Part shown: piece by piece, positions 1-8,020 of the stretch
Numbering within the stretch: position 1 is the first letter of the stretch
How the letters are laid out: each line of letters opens with the position of its first letter
Source of the DNA: Clostridiales bacterium
GTDB taxonomy: Bacteria; Bacillota; Clostridia; Oscillospirales; Oscillospiraceae
Length of the DNA stretch: 14,807 nt
Direction of reading: 5' to 3'
Assembly (NCBI GenBank): GCA_004555705.1
Contig: SFHI01000048.1
Location: 1-14,807 of the forward strand
Made by a program: the position numbers and the translations under genes
The notes under the pieces: model-generated
What the model saw: only the letters and a program-made list of their open reading frames with translations
Told to the model about the DNA's origin: nothing
The model's database searches: none

Positions 1-20
1 AGCGGGAGATGCAATCGAGT

Positions 21-77
21 CCGGTTGCCGGTAGCGGAAACGATCTTGAGGGGCTTAGATAAGAGATAATGGATAAT
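21..77 (+). repeat. Short dispersed repeat, copy A (upstream of his operon)
   Basis: This stretch begins with CCGGTTGCCGG and ends in AGATAAGAGATAAT plus further GATAAT. It matches the reverse complement of 8105-8161 without gaps at 47 of 57 positions by my count. The two copies therefore sit in opposite orientation on either side of the his operon. The rest of 78-222 shows no gene I can support, only an inverted repeat TACAAAA/TTTTGTA at 189-213 that could be a weak hairpin from an upstream unit. Function is unknown; this is a short noncoding dispersed repeat. Confidence 0.55.
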
Positions 78-222
78 AGCGAGTGGATAGCCAAGCATCT
101 GCAACATTTTTCGCAGGGAAAGCGGAAGGTTAATAGGGAAAGACGATGAATGTGTTTTTCACGCGGACAGATGCAGTTGCCATAAACGTACAAAATATTA
201 CGGCTGTTTTGTAAAAAATGCC

Positions 223-251
223 TTGACTTTAGCGAATTAAAGTGATAAAGT
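223..251 (+). promoter_or_regulatory. Sigma-A-type promoter of the his operon
   Basis: A -35 box TTGACT (223-228) is followed after exactly 17 bp by TAAAGT (246-251). That is a good -35 and a moderate -10. It lies 35 bp before the start codon of the first gene, and no other promoter-like sequence is evident before the operon. The spacer carries a palindrome (separate entry). Confidence 0.65.
226..243 (+). promoter_or_regulatory. Candidate operator palindrome inside the his promoter
   Basis: ACTTTAGCGAATTAAAGT is a perfect 6-bp inverted repeat (ACTTTA/TAAAGT) around a 6-bp spacer. It sits between the -35 and -10 boxes, and TAAAGT recurs at 246-251 as the -10 box itself. A dimeric TrpR-family repressor is the first gene downstream and members of that family bind palindromes overlapping their promoters, so I infer autoregulation and histidine-responsive repression of the whole operon. 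Confidence 0.45.
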
Positions 252-286
252 AACAGAAATAAAATCCGGGAAAGGAAACGGCGACC

Positions 287-607
287 ATGACAAAGCTACG
301 ACATCGTGACGAAGAATTGTTCTACGAGGCAGTGATGACCCTCCGTTCTCAGGAGGAATGCCGGCGGTTTTTCGAGGATATCTGCACCATCAAGGAATTG
401 CAGGCCATTTCCCAACGGATGCGGGTGGCCTGCCTGCTGGACAGCGGCAGCAACTATCTGGAGGTGTCGGAGGTCACCGGCGCCAGCTCCGCCACCATCA
501 GCCGGGTGAACCGGTGCTTAAACTACGGCAGCGGCTACCGGGAAGCTCTGGACAATCTAAAGAAAGCAGGAAAATTGGATGAAAACGGATCAGATCTGGG
601 CAAATGA
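287..607 (+). CDS. yerC: YerC/YecD-family TrpR-like transcriptional regulator, probable repressor of the his operon
   Basis: A 106-residue all-helical protein of the Trp-repressor superfamily, YerC/YecD branch. The core (residues 8-82) has the family pattern: EECRRFFEDICTIKEL (22-38), then a helix-turn-helix at about 55-77 ending in GASSATISRVNRCLNYG. In Firmicutes this family is often the first gene of histidine operons and comparative work has proposed it as a histidine regulator; here it leads nine his genes. AAAGGA upstream is a plausible ribosome site, about 10 nt before ATG. The last 29 bp overlap hisZ in another frame, so the two are translationally linked. The tail after residue 90 is polar and probably disordered. 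The ligand is not visible in the sequence; histidine is inferred from context. Confidence 0.9.
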   Translation: MTKLRHRDEELFYEAVMTLRSQEECRRFFEDICTIKELQAISQRMRVACLLDSGSNYLEVSEVTGASSATISRVNRCLNYGSGYREALDNLKKAGKLDENGSDLGK

Positions 608-1655
608 GGAGCAGGCGGTGTTCGCCCTGCGCAGGCTCTACCAGCGCTGCGGCTACACCCCCTATAAAATGAGCCAGTTTGAGGAATACGACCTTTATGT
701 GCGCAACAAGGATTTTCTGATCTCCGACAGAATTATCACCTTCTCCGGGGAGGGCGGCAAGCTGATGGCCCTGAAGCCCGACGTGACGCTGTCTATTGTG
801 AAGAACGCCCCGGAGACACCGCGCGTGGTGCAGAAGGTCTATTACAGTGAGAATGTGTATCGGGATTACCGGGAGATCATGCAGGCGGGGCTTGAATGCG
901 TGGGCGACCTGACGCGCTACGACATTGCGGAAGTGGTGCTGCTGGCGGTGAAGAGCCTTGCCCTGCTTGGAGGGCGCTATGTGCTGGATATCTCCCACAT
1001 GGGGCTGCTGGCGGCGGTGCTGGAGCGCTGCGGCTTTGACGAGGAAAAAAAGAAGCAGGCAATGGGTTGCCTGCGGCGGAAGAACACCCACGATCTGAAG
1101 GCGCTGTGCGGGGAAAACCATGGTGCGTGGGAGTGTTTGCAGGCTCTGTCCGCCTGCCGGGGCGGCGCGGAGGCGCTGGACGCCCTGCGGCCTTATCTGA
1201 CTGCCCCGTCGGAACAGCAGGCGGTGGGAGAGCTGGAAGCCCTGCTGGGGATTCTGAAGGCCAGCGGCTATGAAGCGCAGGTGCGGCTGGATTTCTCCGT
1301 CAGCAATGACTTGGGTTACTACAGCGGTGTGGTGTTCCGGGGGTACCTGGAGGGAATCCCGGAAAGCATTTTGTCCGGCGGGCAGTACGACAAGCTGCCC
1401 CGGAAAATGGGACGGAAAAGTAAGGCCATCGGCTTTGCGGTGTACGCCGATCTTTTGCAGGAGCTGTACCGGGAGAAAAATCCCTTTGATGTGGACACCC
1501 TGATTCTCCACGATGGCTCCGTTTCTCTGACGGAACTCACCGCCGCCGCGGCGGCGGCTGCAAAGGATGGCAGCGTGCTGGTAGCGGCTTCCGTTCCCAA
1601 TGGAAGAAGCTGGAAGAAGCTGATTCGCTTCGAGAAGGGAGGGCAGGTGCTGTGA
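579..1655 (+). CDS. hisZ: ATP phosphoribosyltransferase regulatory subunit HisZ
   Basis: A 358-residue class II histidyl-tRNA-synthetase paralogue that has lost aminoacylation and serves as the regulatory subunit of short-form HisG. It carries histidine feedback inhibition of the first pathway step. Synthetase-like motifs are clear: the KPDVTL segment near residues 67-72, YYSENVYRDYREIMQAGLE, and a late SGGQYDKLPRKMGR/SKAIGFAVY region corresponding to HisRS motif 3. Residues 315-322 are an alanine run encoded by a GC-rich GCC/GCG tract. The start ATG lies inside yerC (29-bp overlap) and is preceded by AGGA at good spacing. The stop overlaps the hisG start by 4 bp. A short HisG directly downstream, which depends on HisZ, supports the call over a real HisRS. 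Confidence 0.95.
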   Translation: MKTDQIWANEEQAVFALRRLYQRCGYTPYKMSQFEEYDLYVRNKDFLISDRIITFSGEGGKLMALKPDVTLSIVKNAPETPRVVQKVYYSENVYRDYREIMQAGLECVGDLTRYDIAEVVLLAVKSLALLGGRYVLDISHMGLLAAVLERCGFDEEKKKQAMGCLRRKNTHDLKALCGENHGAWECLQALSACRGGAEALDALRPYLTAPSEQQAVGELEALLGILKASGYEAQVRLDFSVSNDLGYYSGVVFRGYLEGIPESILSGGQYDKLPRKMGRKSKAIGFAVYADLLQELYREKNPFDVDTLILHDGSVSLTELTAAAAAAAKDGSVLVAASVPNGRSWKKLIRFEKGGQVL

Positions 1656-2281
1656 ACGACTGGATCAACATTGCCCTGCCCAAAGGACGGCTGGGCGAAA
1701 AGGCTTACGGTATGCTGAAAAACAGCGGGTATGAATGCCCCGCAATTCATGACCCGGGGAGGAAGCTGATTTTTGAGAACCCGGAGAAAAGGGTGCGTTA
1801 CTTCTGGGTCAAGCCTTCGGATGTTGCCATCTATGTGGAGCGGGGGGCGGCGGACCTGGGCATCGTGGGCAAGGATATTTTGTTGGAATACGAGCCGGAG
1901 GTATACGAGCTGCTGAATCTGAAAATGGGGAAATGCCGCATGGCGGTGGCCGGGAAGAAGGATTTTCGGGACCCGGTGGGGCAGACGCTGAAGGTTGCCA
2001 CCAAATTCCCCAACATCACCCGGAATTTTTACGCGGGGAAGTGCCGGGATATCGACATTATCCACCTCAACGGCTCCATCGAGCTGGCCCCGATTCTGGG
2101 GCTCAGCCACGTCATTGTGGATATTGTGGAGACGGGTACAACGCTGAAGGAGAACAATCTGACGGTGTACGAGGAGATTGTGCCCATCAGCGCCCGGCTC
2201 ATTGCCAATGTGGCCAGCTATCAGTTTAAGGACGAGGCCATAAACACCATTCGGGCGCGGCTGGAAGAGCAGGTGAATTAG
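1652..2281 (+). CDS. hisG: ATP phosphoribosyltransferase catalytic subunit, short form
   Basis: Catalyses the first step of histidine synthesis: PRPP + ATP to phosphoribosyl-ATP. At 209 residues it is the short form, lacking the C-terminal ACT-like histidine-binding domain of long HisG, and so needs HisZ. Visible family features are the N-terminal IALPKGRLGEKAY segment, GAADLGIVGKDIL (substrate-binding domain), KVATKFPNITRNFYAG, and the PRPP-binding loop VDIVETGTTLKENNL near residues 145-160. The start is GTG at 1652 in a GTGA overlap with the hisZ stop, with GGGAGGG upstream as ribosome site. hisD begins one base after the stop codon. Confidence 0.97.
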   Translation: MNDWINIALPKGRLGEKAYGMLKNSGYECPAIHDPGRKLIFENPEKRVRYFWVKPSDVAIYVERGAADLGIVGKDILLEYEPEVYELLNLKMGKCRMAVAGKKDFRDPVGQTLKVATKFPNITRNFYAGKCRDIDIIHLNGSIELAPILGLSHVIVDIVETGTTLKENNLTVYEEIVPISARLIANVASYQFKDEAINTIRARLEEQVN

Positions 2282-2282
2282 A

Positions 2283-3563
2283 ATGATTAAGATTATGAAA
2301 TATGGGCAGGTGCCCAATTCGGAAATCTTCGCGCGGGTGACTCCGGCGGTGGATGTGGAGGCCATCGTGGCGGACATTCTTGCCGATGTGCGGCAAAACG
2401 GAGACCAGGCGGTGCTGAAGTATTGCGCCAGGTTCGACAAGGCGGAATTGGAAACGCTGGAAGTATCCCCCCGGGAAATTGAGGAAGCGCTGGCTGACCT
2501 GGAGCCGGGGTTTCTGGAAATTCTCCGGGAAGCGGCGGCGAATATCCGGGCCTTCCACTCCCGGCAGGTGCGAAACAGCTTTGTGATTGCGGACAGGCCC
2601 GGCATCGTGCTGGGGCAGAAGGTGACACCCATTGAAAAGGTGGGTGTGTATGTCCCCGGCGGCACGGCGGCTTACCCCTCCACGGTGCTGATGGATACCA
2701 TTCCCGCGAAAATCGCGGGCTGCCCTCAGATCGTCATGGTGACCCCGCCCGGAAAGGACGGAAAAATCAATCCCGCCATTCTGGCGGCTGCCAGCATTGC
2801 CGGCGTGGACAGGATTTTCAAGGTGGGCGGCGCCCAGGCAATTGCGGCGTTGGCCTATGGTACGCAGTCCATTCCCAGGGTGGACAAGATCGTCGGACCC
2901 GGAAACGCCTTTGTGGCGGAGGCCAAGAAGCAGGTTTTCGGCATGGTGTCCATTGATATGATTGCCGGGCCCAGCGAAATTCTGGTGATTGCCGACGGCA
3001 GGAGCAACCCCGTCCATGTGGCGGCTGACATGCTCAGTCAGGCGGAGCACGATAAGCTTGCCAGTGCGGTGCTGGTGACGGACAGCGAGGAACTGGCGAA
3101 GGAGGTCTGCGAGGAATTGGAGCGGCAGCTGCCGCTGCTTCCAAGAGAGGAAATTGCCCGGGCGTCCATCAATCACAATGGCAAGATTATCGTGACGGAA
3201 AATCTCATGCAGGGCATCGAAATTGCCAATGAGATTGCCCCGGAGCATCTGGAGCTGATGGTGGACGATCCTTTCGCTTACCTGGACGCGGTGAAAAACG
3301 CAGGTTCCATCTTCCTGGGCAGAAGCTGCCCGGAGGCACTGGGGGACTACTTTGCAGGCCCCAACCACACCCTGCCCACCTCCGGTACGGCGCGGTTTTC
3401 CAGCCCGTTGAGCGTGGACGATTTTGTGAAAAAGAGCCAGTTCAGCTACTATACCGCGGACGCGTTGGGGGCTGCGGCGGACAAAATCGCGGCTTTCGCC
3501 GAAAAAGAGGGCCTGCGTGCCCACGGGCGCAGCGTCACCATCCGAAAGGAGGGGTTAGATTGA
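2283..3563 (+). CDS. hisD: Histidinol dehydrogenase
   Basis: Zinc- and NAD-dependent enzyme for the last two oxidations, L-histidinol to histidinal to histidine. It has 426 residues, the normal length. Landmarks include the glycine-rich VGVYVPGGTAAYPSTVLM (120-137), KIVGPGNAFVAEAKKQVFG (202-220), and the SQAEHD zinc segment with Gln253 and His256. The remaining likely zinc ligands are Asp355 and His414. The catalytic pair is Glu320-His321 in APEHLEL. GPNHTLPTSGTARFSSPLS (359-377) is also characteristic. All expected catalytic residues are present. The ATG lies one base after the hisG stop. The TGA stop overlaps the TTG start of hisC. Confidence 0.97.
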   Translation: MIKIMKYGQVPNSEIFARVTPAVDVEAIVADILADVRQNGDQAVLKYCARFDKAELETLEVSPREIEEALADLEPGFLEILREAAANIRAFHSRQVRNSFVIADRPGIVLGQKVTPIEKVGVYVPGGTAAYPSTVLMDTIPAKIAGCPQIVMVTPPGKDGKINPAILAAASIAGVDRIFKVGGAQAIAALAYGTQSIPRVDKIVGPGNAFVAEAKKQVFGMVSIDMIAGPSEILVIADGRSNPVHVAADMLSQAEHDKLASAVLVTDSEELAKEVCEELERQLPLLPREEIARASINHNGKIIVTENLMQGIEIANEIAPEHLELMVDDPFAYLDAVKNAGSIFLGRSCPEALGDYFAGPNHTLPTSGTARFSSPLSVDDFVKKSQFSYYTADALGAAADKIAAFAEKEGLRAHGRSVTIRKEGLD

Positions 3564-4621
3564 GCCGTTTTTTAAAGGAACAGTACCAAAGCCTGGAGGC
3601 CTATACCCCCGGCGAGCAGCCAAGGGATATGCAGTACATCAAGCTGAACACCAACGAATCCCCCTATCCCCCGGCCCCTTCCGTGGTGGAAGCCATGACC
3701 GGGGAGCAGGTGGAGCTGCTGCGGCTGTACTCTGACCCCACGGCGAAGCATTTGAAGGAAAGATTAGCGGGGCTGTACGGCGTGGAACCGGAAAACATCT
3801 TTGTGTCCAATGGCTCCGATGAGGTGCTGAATTTTGCCTTCATGGCCTTTGGCGGAAATGGGGCGGCGTTCCCGGATATCAGCTACGGGTTTTATGAGGT
3901 ATACGCGGACCTCTACGGCATTCAGGCGGAGAAAATCCTACTGGAGGCGGACTTCTCCATCGATTATCGGAAGTATTGCGGCAAGAACAAAATGGTGGTC
4001 ATCGCCAACCCCAACGCTCCCACGGGTATGACCATCCCTGTTTCCCAGATCGAGGAAATTCTGAAAACCAACCCCAATTCGCTGGTGCTGATTGACGAGG
4101 CCTATGTGGATTTCGGTGGGGAAAGCTGCCTGCCGCTGATTGCCCGCTATGACAATCTGCTGATGACCAGAACCTTTTCCAAATCTCGGTGCCTTGCCGG
4201 CGGACGGCTGGGCTACGCTTTTGCCAATCCCGCAATCATTGCGGATCTGGAGAAAATCAAATACTCCACCAATCCCTACAACATCAATCGCCTGACCCTG
4301 CTGCTGGGCGAAAAAACTGTGGACGCGGAGAGCTACTACCTGGAAAAATGCGCCGAGATTCAAAAGACCCGGGCCTGGACGGCGGAGCAATTGGAAGGGC
4401 TGGGCTTTACGGTGCTGCCCAGCAGCGCGAACTTCCTTTTCGCCAAAACCGACAAAATGGACGGCGGGGAATTGTATCGGAAGCTGAAGGAGCGGGGCAT
4501 TCTGGTGCGGCATTTCACGAACCCCAGAATCTGTCAGTTTAACCGCATTACCATCGGCACCATGGAGCAGATGGCGGTGCTGGTGGGAACGCTAAAAGAG
4601 GTGCTTTATGAGAACGTCTGA
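3560..4621 (+). CDS. hisC: Histidinol-phosphate aminotransferase
   Basis: PLP-dependent fold-type I aminotransferase converting imidazole-acetol phosphate + glutamate to histidinol phosphate; 353 residues. Visible are the substrate-end motif LNTNESPYPP (29-38), SNGSDE (83-88), NPNAPTG (150-156), the cofactor Asp in IDEAYVDF (Asp179), and the Schiff-base Lys208 in TRTFSKSRCLAGGRLGYA. The start is TTG at 3560, sharing bases with the hisD TGA. It is preceded by AAAGGAGGGG, one of the strongest ribosome sites in the operon, which likely compensates for the weak start codon. The 3' end overlaps hisB by 14 bp. Because HisC is related to aromatic aminotransferases the assignment leans partly on operon context, but the motifs fit HisC well. 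Confidence 0.95.
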   Translation: MSRFLKEQYQSLEAYTPGEQPRDMQYIKLNTNESPYPPAPSVVEAMTGEQVELLRLYSDPTAKHLKERLAGLYGVEPENIFVSNGSDEVLNFAFMAFGGNGAAFPDISYGFYEVYADLYGIQAEKILLEADFSIDYRKYCGKNKMVVIANPNAPTGMTIPVSQIEEILKTNPNSLVLIDEAYVDFGGESCLPLIARYDNLLMTRTFSKSRCLAGGRLGYAFANPAIIADLEKIKYSTNPYNINRLTLLLGEKTVDAESYYLEKCAEIQKTRAWTAEQLEGLGFTVLPSSANFLFAKTDKMDGGELYRKLKERGILVRHFTNPRICQFNRITIGTMEQMAVLVGTLKEVLYENV

Positions 4622-5189
4622 AGTGAAGCGCAATACGGCGGAAACAAAGATTTCCCTGCGGCTCAATCTGGACGGCAGGGGAAAGTCGGAAATCGACACC
4701 GGGGTGGGCTTTCTCAACCATATGCTGACCCTGTTTGCCGCTCACGGAAAATTTGATTTAATTGTCACCTGCAACGGAGACACCCAGGTGGACGACCACC
4801 ACAGTGTGGAGGACATCGGCATCTGCCTTGGGAAAGCCTTTCAGGCCGCGCTGGGGGATAAGCGGGGCATCACCCGCTACGGCAGCTTCCTGCTTCCCAT
4901 GGACGAGGCGCTGATTTTGTCGGCGGTGGACATTTCGGGAAGAAGCTGCTTGTGCTATGAACTGGACATCCCTACGGAAAAAATCGGAACCTTTGATACC
5001 GAACTGGTGGAGGAATTCTTCCTTGGCTTTGTCCGGAACTGTCCCATGAGCCTGCATCTGCGGCAATTGGCAGGGAAAAACGCCCACCACATTGTGGAGG
5101 GGGCCTTCAAGTCCGTGGCCCGTGCCCTAAAGGAGGCGGTGGCGTTGGACGGCAGCAACGAAATCCCGTCTACCAAGGGGGTTTTGTGA
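4608..5189 (+). CDS. hisB: Imidazoleglycerol-phosphate dehydratase
   Basis: Mn-dependent dehydratase turning imidazole-glycerol phosphate into imidazole-acetol phosphate. At 193 residues it is the monofunctional form, without the N-terminal HAD phosphatase domain found in enterobacterial HisB. The two metal-binding signatures are intact: DDHHSVED (62-69) and HHIVE (160-164), along with GVGFLNHML (32-40). The start ATG lies inside the end of hisC with GAGGTG just upstream. The lack of the phosphatase domain matters because no other histidinol-phosphatase is encoded in this operon. Confidence 0.97.
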   Translation: MRTSEVKRNTAETKISLRLNLDGRGKSEIDTGVGFLNHMLTLFAAHGKFDLIVTCNGDTQVDDHHSVEDIGICLGKAFQAALGDKRGITRYGSFLLPMDEALILSAVDISGRSCLCYELDIPTEKIGTFDTELVEEFFLGFVRNCPMSLHLRQLAGKNAHHIVEGAFKSVARALKEAVALDGSNEIPSTKGVL

Positions 5190-5791
5190 TGATCGGCATC
5201 ATCGACTACGGCGTGGGGAATTTGTTTTCCCTGTGTTCCTCCTGCAGGGCCATCGGCGAGGAGGCTTTCGTCAGCGGCCACGCGGCGGAGCTTTCCAAAG
5301 CGGACCGGCTGATCCTGCCCGGCGTGGGGGCCTTCGCTGACGCGGCGGAGAAACTGCGCACCACGGGCATGGCGGATTTTGTCCGCACCCAGGCGGCGGA
5401 AGGGAAGCCCTTGCTGGGCATCTGCCTTGGTATGCAGCTGCTGTTTGAGAAAAGCTACGAATACGGCTGCCATGAGGGGCTGGGACTTCTTGCCGGACAG
5501 GTTGTCCCTATGGCCGGACGGCTTCCCAAGGAGCTGAAAATCCCCCACATGGGCTGGAACGCGCTGGAAGTCCGGGGCGGCAGACTGCTGCAGGGCCTGG
5601 ATGGGCAGTATGTATATTTTGTCCACTCCTTTTTCGCGGAAGGCTGCGAAGCATCTCTGGCAGCGGTGACGGAGTATGGCATTCCCATTACCGCCGCCGT
5701 GGAGCAGGGCAATGTGTTCGGCTGTCAGTTCCACCCGGAGAAAAGCGGAAATGTGGGGCTGTCCATTCTTCGAAAATTCGCGGGTATTTAG
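5189..5791 (+). CDS. hisH: Imidazole glycerol phosphate synthase, glutamine amidotransferase subunit
   Basis: Class I glutaminase that releases ammonia and channels it to HisF. It has 200 residues from the ATG at 5189. The catalytic triad is visible: Cys79 in LLGICLGMQLLF, and His182 and Glu184 in CQFHPEKS. The oxyanion-loop segment LPGVGAF is at 43-49, and the N-terminus IIDYGVGN is typical. An in-frame GTG lies immediately before this ATG (5186); I prefer ATG because it gives the standard MIGIIDYG start and AAGGGG lies 8-10 nt upstream. The start shares one base with the hisB stop. It is followed after 10 bp by hisA. Confidence 0.95.
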   Translation: MIGIIDYGVGNLFSLCSSCRAIGEEAFVSGHAAELSKADRLILPGVGAFADAAEKLRTTGMADFVRTQAAEGKPLLGICLGMQLLFEKSYEYGCHEGLGLLAGQVVPMAGRLPKELKIPHMGWNALEVRGGRLLQGLDGQYVYFVHSFFAEGCEASLAAVTEYGIPITAAVEQGNVFGCQFHPEKSGNVGLSILRKFAGI

Positions 5792-5801
5792 GGGGCGGAA
5801 A

Positions 5802-6515
5802 ATGTATATCTATCCTGCCATTGATCTGTACGGCGGCAAGGCCGTGAGACTTTTGAAAGGTGACTACGCCCGGATGACGGTTTACAGCGATGATCCCGTG
5901 TCCGTTGCAAGGGATTTTGCCGCAGCCGGGGCCAGCCACATTCATCTGGTGGACCTGGAGGGGGCGAAAACCGGAAAGCCCGCAAATCTGGACACCATTG
6001 CGAAAATTGTGGAAACCACCCGCCTGTTTGCGGAGGTGGGCGGCGGCATCCGGGACATGGAAACGGTGGAAAGCTACCTGTCCATCGGGGTCAGCCGGGT
6101 GATTTTAGGTACCGCCGCCGTGAACAACCTCGATTTTTTGAAGGCGGCGCTTCGTAAATACGGCGACAAAATCGCCGTAGGTGTGGATTTGAAGGACGGA
6201 TATGTTGCGATCAAGGGCTGGACGGAGACTTCCGACTTACAAGCGGAGGACTTCTTCGGGAAAATGAAGTCTCTGGGCGTGAAAACGGTGATTTGCACCG
6301 ATATTTCCCGTGACGGGGCCATGAAGGGCACCAACCGGGAATTGTACCGGGAACTGTCGGAAAAATTTGACATGGCTCTGATCGCCTCCGGCGGCGTATC
6401 CAGTTTGGAGGATGTGACCGCGCTGGCGGCCATGCAGCTTCACGGGGCCATCATCGGCAAGGCCTACTACATCGGTGCGGTGGACTTAAAACAGGCAGTG
6501 GAGGCGGCGAAATGA
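5802..6515 (+). CDS. hisA: Phosphoribosylformimino-5-aminoimidazole carboxamide ribotide isomerase
   Basis: A (beta/alpha)8-barrel isomerase (Amadori rearrangement of ProFAR to PRFAR), 237 residues. The general acid/base pair is present: Asp8 in YPAIDLYGGKAVRL and Asp129 in VGVDLKDG. The two phosphate-binding half-barrel motifs are EVGGGIRDME (78-87) and ASGGVSSLED in the second half. An open frame extends upstream to 5676, but MYIYPAIDL is the family N-terminus and GGGGGCGG lies just before this ATG, so the shorter start is chosen. The stop overlaps the hisF ATG by 4 bp. Confidence 0.96.
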   Translation: MYIYPAIDLYGGKAVRLLKGDYARMTVYSDDPVSVARDFAAAGASHIHLVDLEGAKTGKPANLDTIAKIVETTRLFAEVGGGIRDMETVESYLSIGVSRVILGTAAVNNLDFLKAALRKYGDKIAVGVDLKDGYVAIKGWTETSDLQAEDFFGKMKSLGVKTVICTDISRDGAMKGTNRELYRELSEKFDMALIASGGVSSLEDVTALAAMQLHGAIIGKAYYIGAVDLKQAVEAAK

Positions 6516-7270
6516 TTACGAAACGAATTATCCCCTGTCTGGACGTGCGAAATGGACGGGTGGTCAAGGGCACCAATTTTCAGGGGCTGCGGGATGTGTC
6601 ATCCCCGGTGGAGCTGGGCAAATACTACAGCGACAACGGGGCCGACGAACTGGTGTTCTACGACATTACGGCTTCCGCCGAGGGGCGGAAGCTGTTCACC
6701 GACATTCTCACCCAGGTGGCTTCCACCATCTTCATCCCCCTGACCGTGGGCGGCGGAATCAATACGCTGGAGGACTTTGACCGGGTGCTCAAATGCGGCG
6801 CGGACAAGGTCAGCGTCAACTCCGGGGCCATCCGCAATCCGGATTTGGTTCACGACGCTGCAAGGCTCTACGGCGATCAGTGCGTGGTGCTGTCCGCCGA
6901 TGTCAAGCGGGTGGACGGGCAGTTCCGGGTGTTTGCCAAGGGCGGCCGGGAGGATACCGGCATGGAGGCCATTTCGTGGGTCAAAAAGTGCGTCAGTAAC
7001 GGCGCGGGCGAGGTGGTGCTGAACTCCATCGACACCGACGGTGTGAAGGGCGGCTTTGACCTGCCCATGCTGGAAGCCGTGTCGGAGGCCGTGGACGTGC
7101 CGGTGATTGCCTCCGGCGGCGCGGGCTGCATGGAGGATTTTGTGACTTTGTTTGAAGCCTTACCCAAGGTGGACGCGGGGCTGGCGGCTTCCATCTTCCA
7201 CTTCGGACAGGTGAAAATCCCGGAATTAAAGCAGCTTTTGAGCGAAAAGAACATTCCTGTGAGGTTATAA
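6512..7270 (+). CDS. hisF: Imidazole glycerol phosphate synthase, cyclase subunit
   Basis: Cyclase half of IGP synthase: uses ammonia from HisH to convert PRFAR to imidazole-glycerol phosphate and AICAR. It has 252 residues, the normal length. The catalytic aspartates are Asp11 (IPCLDVRNGRVVKG) and Asp130 (VVLSADVKR). The barrel phosphate sites are LTVGGGINTLEDF (77-89) and IASGGAGCMEDF. It is the evolutionary sister of HisA, next to it in the same operon. ATG overlaps the hisA stop (ATGA). hisIE follows after two bases. Confidence 0.97.
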   Translation: MITKRIIPCLDVRNGRVVKGTNFQGLRDVSSPVELGKYYSDNGADELVFYDITASAEGRKLFTDILTQVASTIFIPLTVGGGINTLEDFDRVLKCGADKVSVNSGAIRNPDLVHDAARLYGDQCVVLSADVKRVDGQFRVFAKGGREDTGMEAISWVKKCVSNGAGEVVLNSIDTDGVKGGFDLPMLEAVSEAVDVPVIASGGAGCMEDFVTLFEALPKVDAGLAASIFHFGQVKIPELKQLLSEKNIPVRL

Positions 7271-7272
7271 TC

Positions 7273-7917
7273 ATGAATCTGGATGAACTGAAGTTTGACG
7301 AAAATGGGCTGATCCCCGCCATTGTGGTGGATGACGAGACGGGAAAGGTGCTTACCCTTGCCTACATGAACCGGGAGAGCCTGCAGGTTTCCATGGAAAA
7401 GGGATTGACATGCTTCTGGAGCCGCTCCCGGCAGGAACTGTGGCTCAAGGGGGAAACCAGCGGCAACTACCAGCACATCGTGTCCATCACCGCCGACTGC
7501 GACTGTGACGCTCTGGAGGTTCGGGTGAAGAAGGACGGCCCCGCCTGCCACACCGGGGCGGAAAGCTGCTTCCACAATCCCGTTCTGGGCGAAAAAAACG
7601 ACAAATTCCAATTGGAGGGGCTGTACCGCCTGCTGGAAAGCAGGAAGAAAGAACTGCCTGAAGGCTCCTACACCACTTACCTGTTCCGGAAGGGGCTGGA
7701 CAAAATTCTGAAAAAGGTGGGAGAGGAGAGCACCGAGGTCATCATTGCGGGCAAGGCCGAGGACAGGGCGGAGACGATCTACGAGATTGCCGACCTTGCC
7801 TACCATGTGCTGGTGCTGATGGTGCAGCTGGGCATTTCGGTGGAGGATATCCAAAAGGAACTGGCCAGCCGGCACATCATCGACCATAAGGTCAAGCAGG
7901 AGAAAATGACGAAATAA
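7273..7917 (+). CDS. hisIE: Bifunctional phosphoribosyl-AMP cyclohydrolase / phosphoribosyl-ATP pyrophosphohydrolase
   Basis: Performs steps 2 and 3 of histidine synthesis in one 214-residue polypeptide. The HisI half (about 1-105) shows LTLAYMNRESL, FWSRSRQELWLKGETSGN, and the metal-site residues in ADCDCDALEV (Asp75/77/79, Cys76/78) plus Cys92 in GPACHTG. The HisE half (about 115-205) has SYTTYLF, the GEESTEV metal-binding helix (150-156), and EIADLAYH. It is the last gene of the operon. No terminator directly follows; the nearest strong hairpin is at 8175-8217 after a repeat-rich stretch. Confidence 0.96.
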   Translation: MNLDELKFDENGLIPAIVVDDETGKVLTLAYMNRESLQVSMEKGLTCFWSRSRQELWLKGETSGNYQHIVSITADCDCDALEVRVKKDGPACHTGAESCFHNPVLGEKNDKFQLEGLYRLLESRKKELPEGSYTTYLFRKGLDKILKKVGEESTEVIIAGKAEDRAETIYEIADLAYHVLVLMVQLGISVEDIQKELASRHIIDHKVKQEKMTK

Positions 7918-7919
7918 TT

Positions 7920-8005
7920 GAAACCGTGCTTAGATACTGAGAAAGCTTCGCAATCCGGGCCGCAAAATTTAGGGACTTATTCAAAATGACGCTGTCCTGG
8001 CTCAT
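7920..8005 (-). pseudogene. Probable relic of a four-helix-bundle (S23/IVP-like) protein gene
   Basis: Read on the minus strand, ATG at 8005 is preceded by AAAGGGG at good spacing and encodes MSQDSVILNKSLNFAARIAK followed by LSQYL. That resembles the N-terminus of the small four-helix-bundle proteins once annotated as 23S rRNA intervening-sequence (S23) proteins. The similarity stops after about 25 residues, where the frame runs into the hisIE 3' end and a stop at 7892. The rest of the gene is absent. It lies directly against the AGATAA-rich inverted repeat. I recognise the family from memory of its pattern, so this is moderate to low confidence; a chance ORF with a good ribosome site is the alternative. 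Confidence 0.4.
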
Positions 8006-8020
8006 CGCGTAATCCCCTTT

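Noticed and set aside
146..214. 22-codon ORF upstream of the his promoter
   Set aside because: It lies upstream of the promoter, has no His codons to act as an attenuator peptide, and shows no family; probably chance.
78..286. Possible T-box riboswitch or His attenuator before the operon
   Set aside because: There is no T-box-like GGTGG...GCG motif, no terminator hairpin between the promoter and yerC, and no His-rich leader peptide.
1319..3524. Long minus-strand frames opposite hisZ, hisG and hisD
   Set aside because: Antisense by-products of codon bias; no ribosome sites or recognisable motifs.
5676..5801. Upstream extension of hisA
   Set aside because: It overlaps the hisH 3' end in another frame; the family N-terminus MYIYPAIDL and a ribosome site are at 5802.
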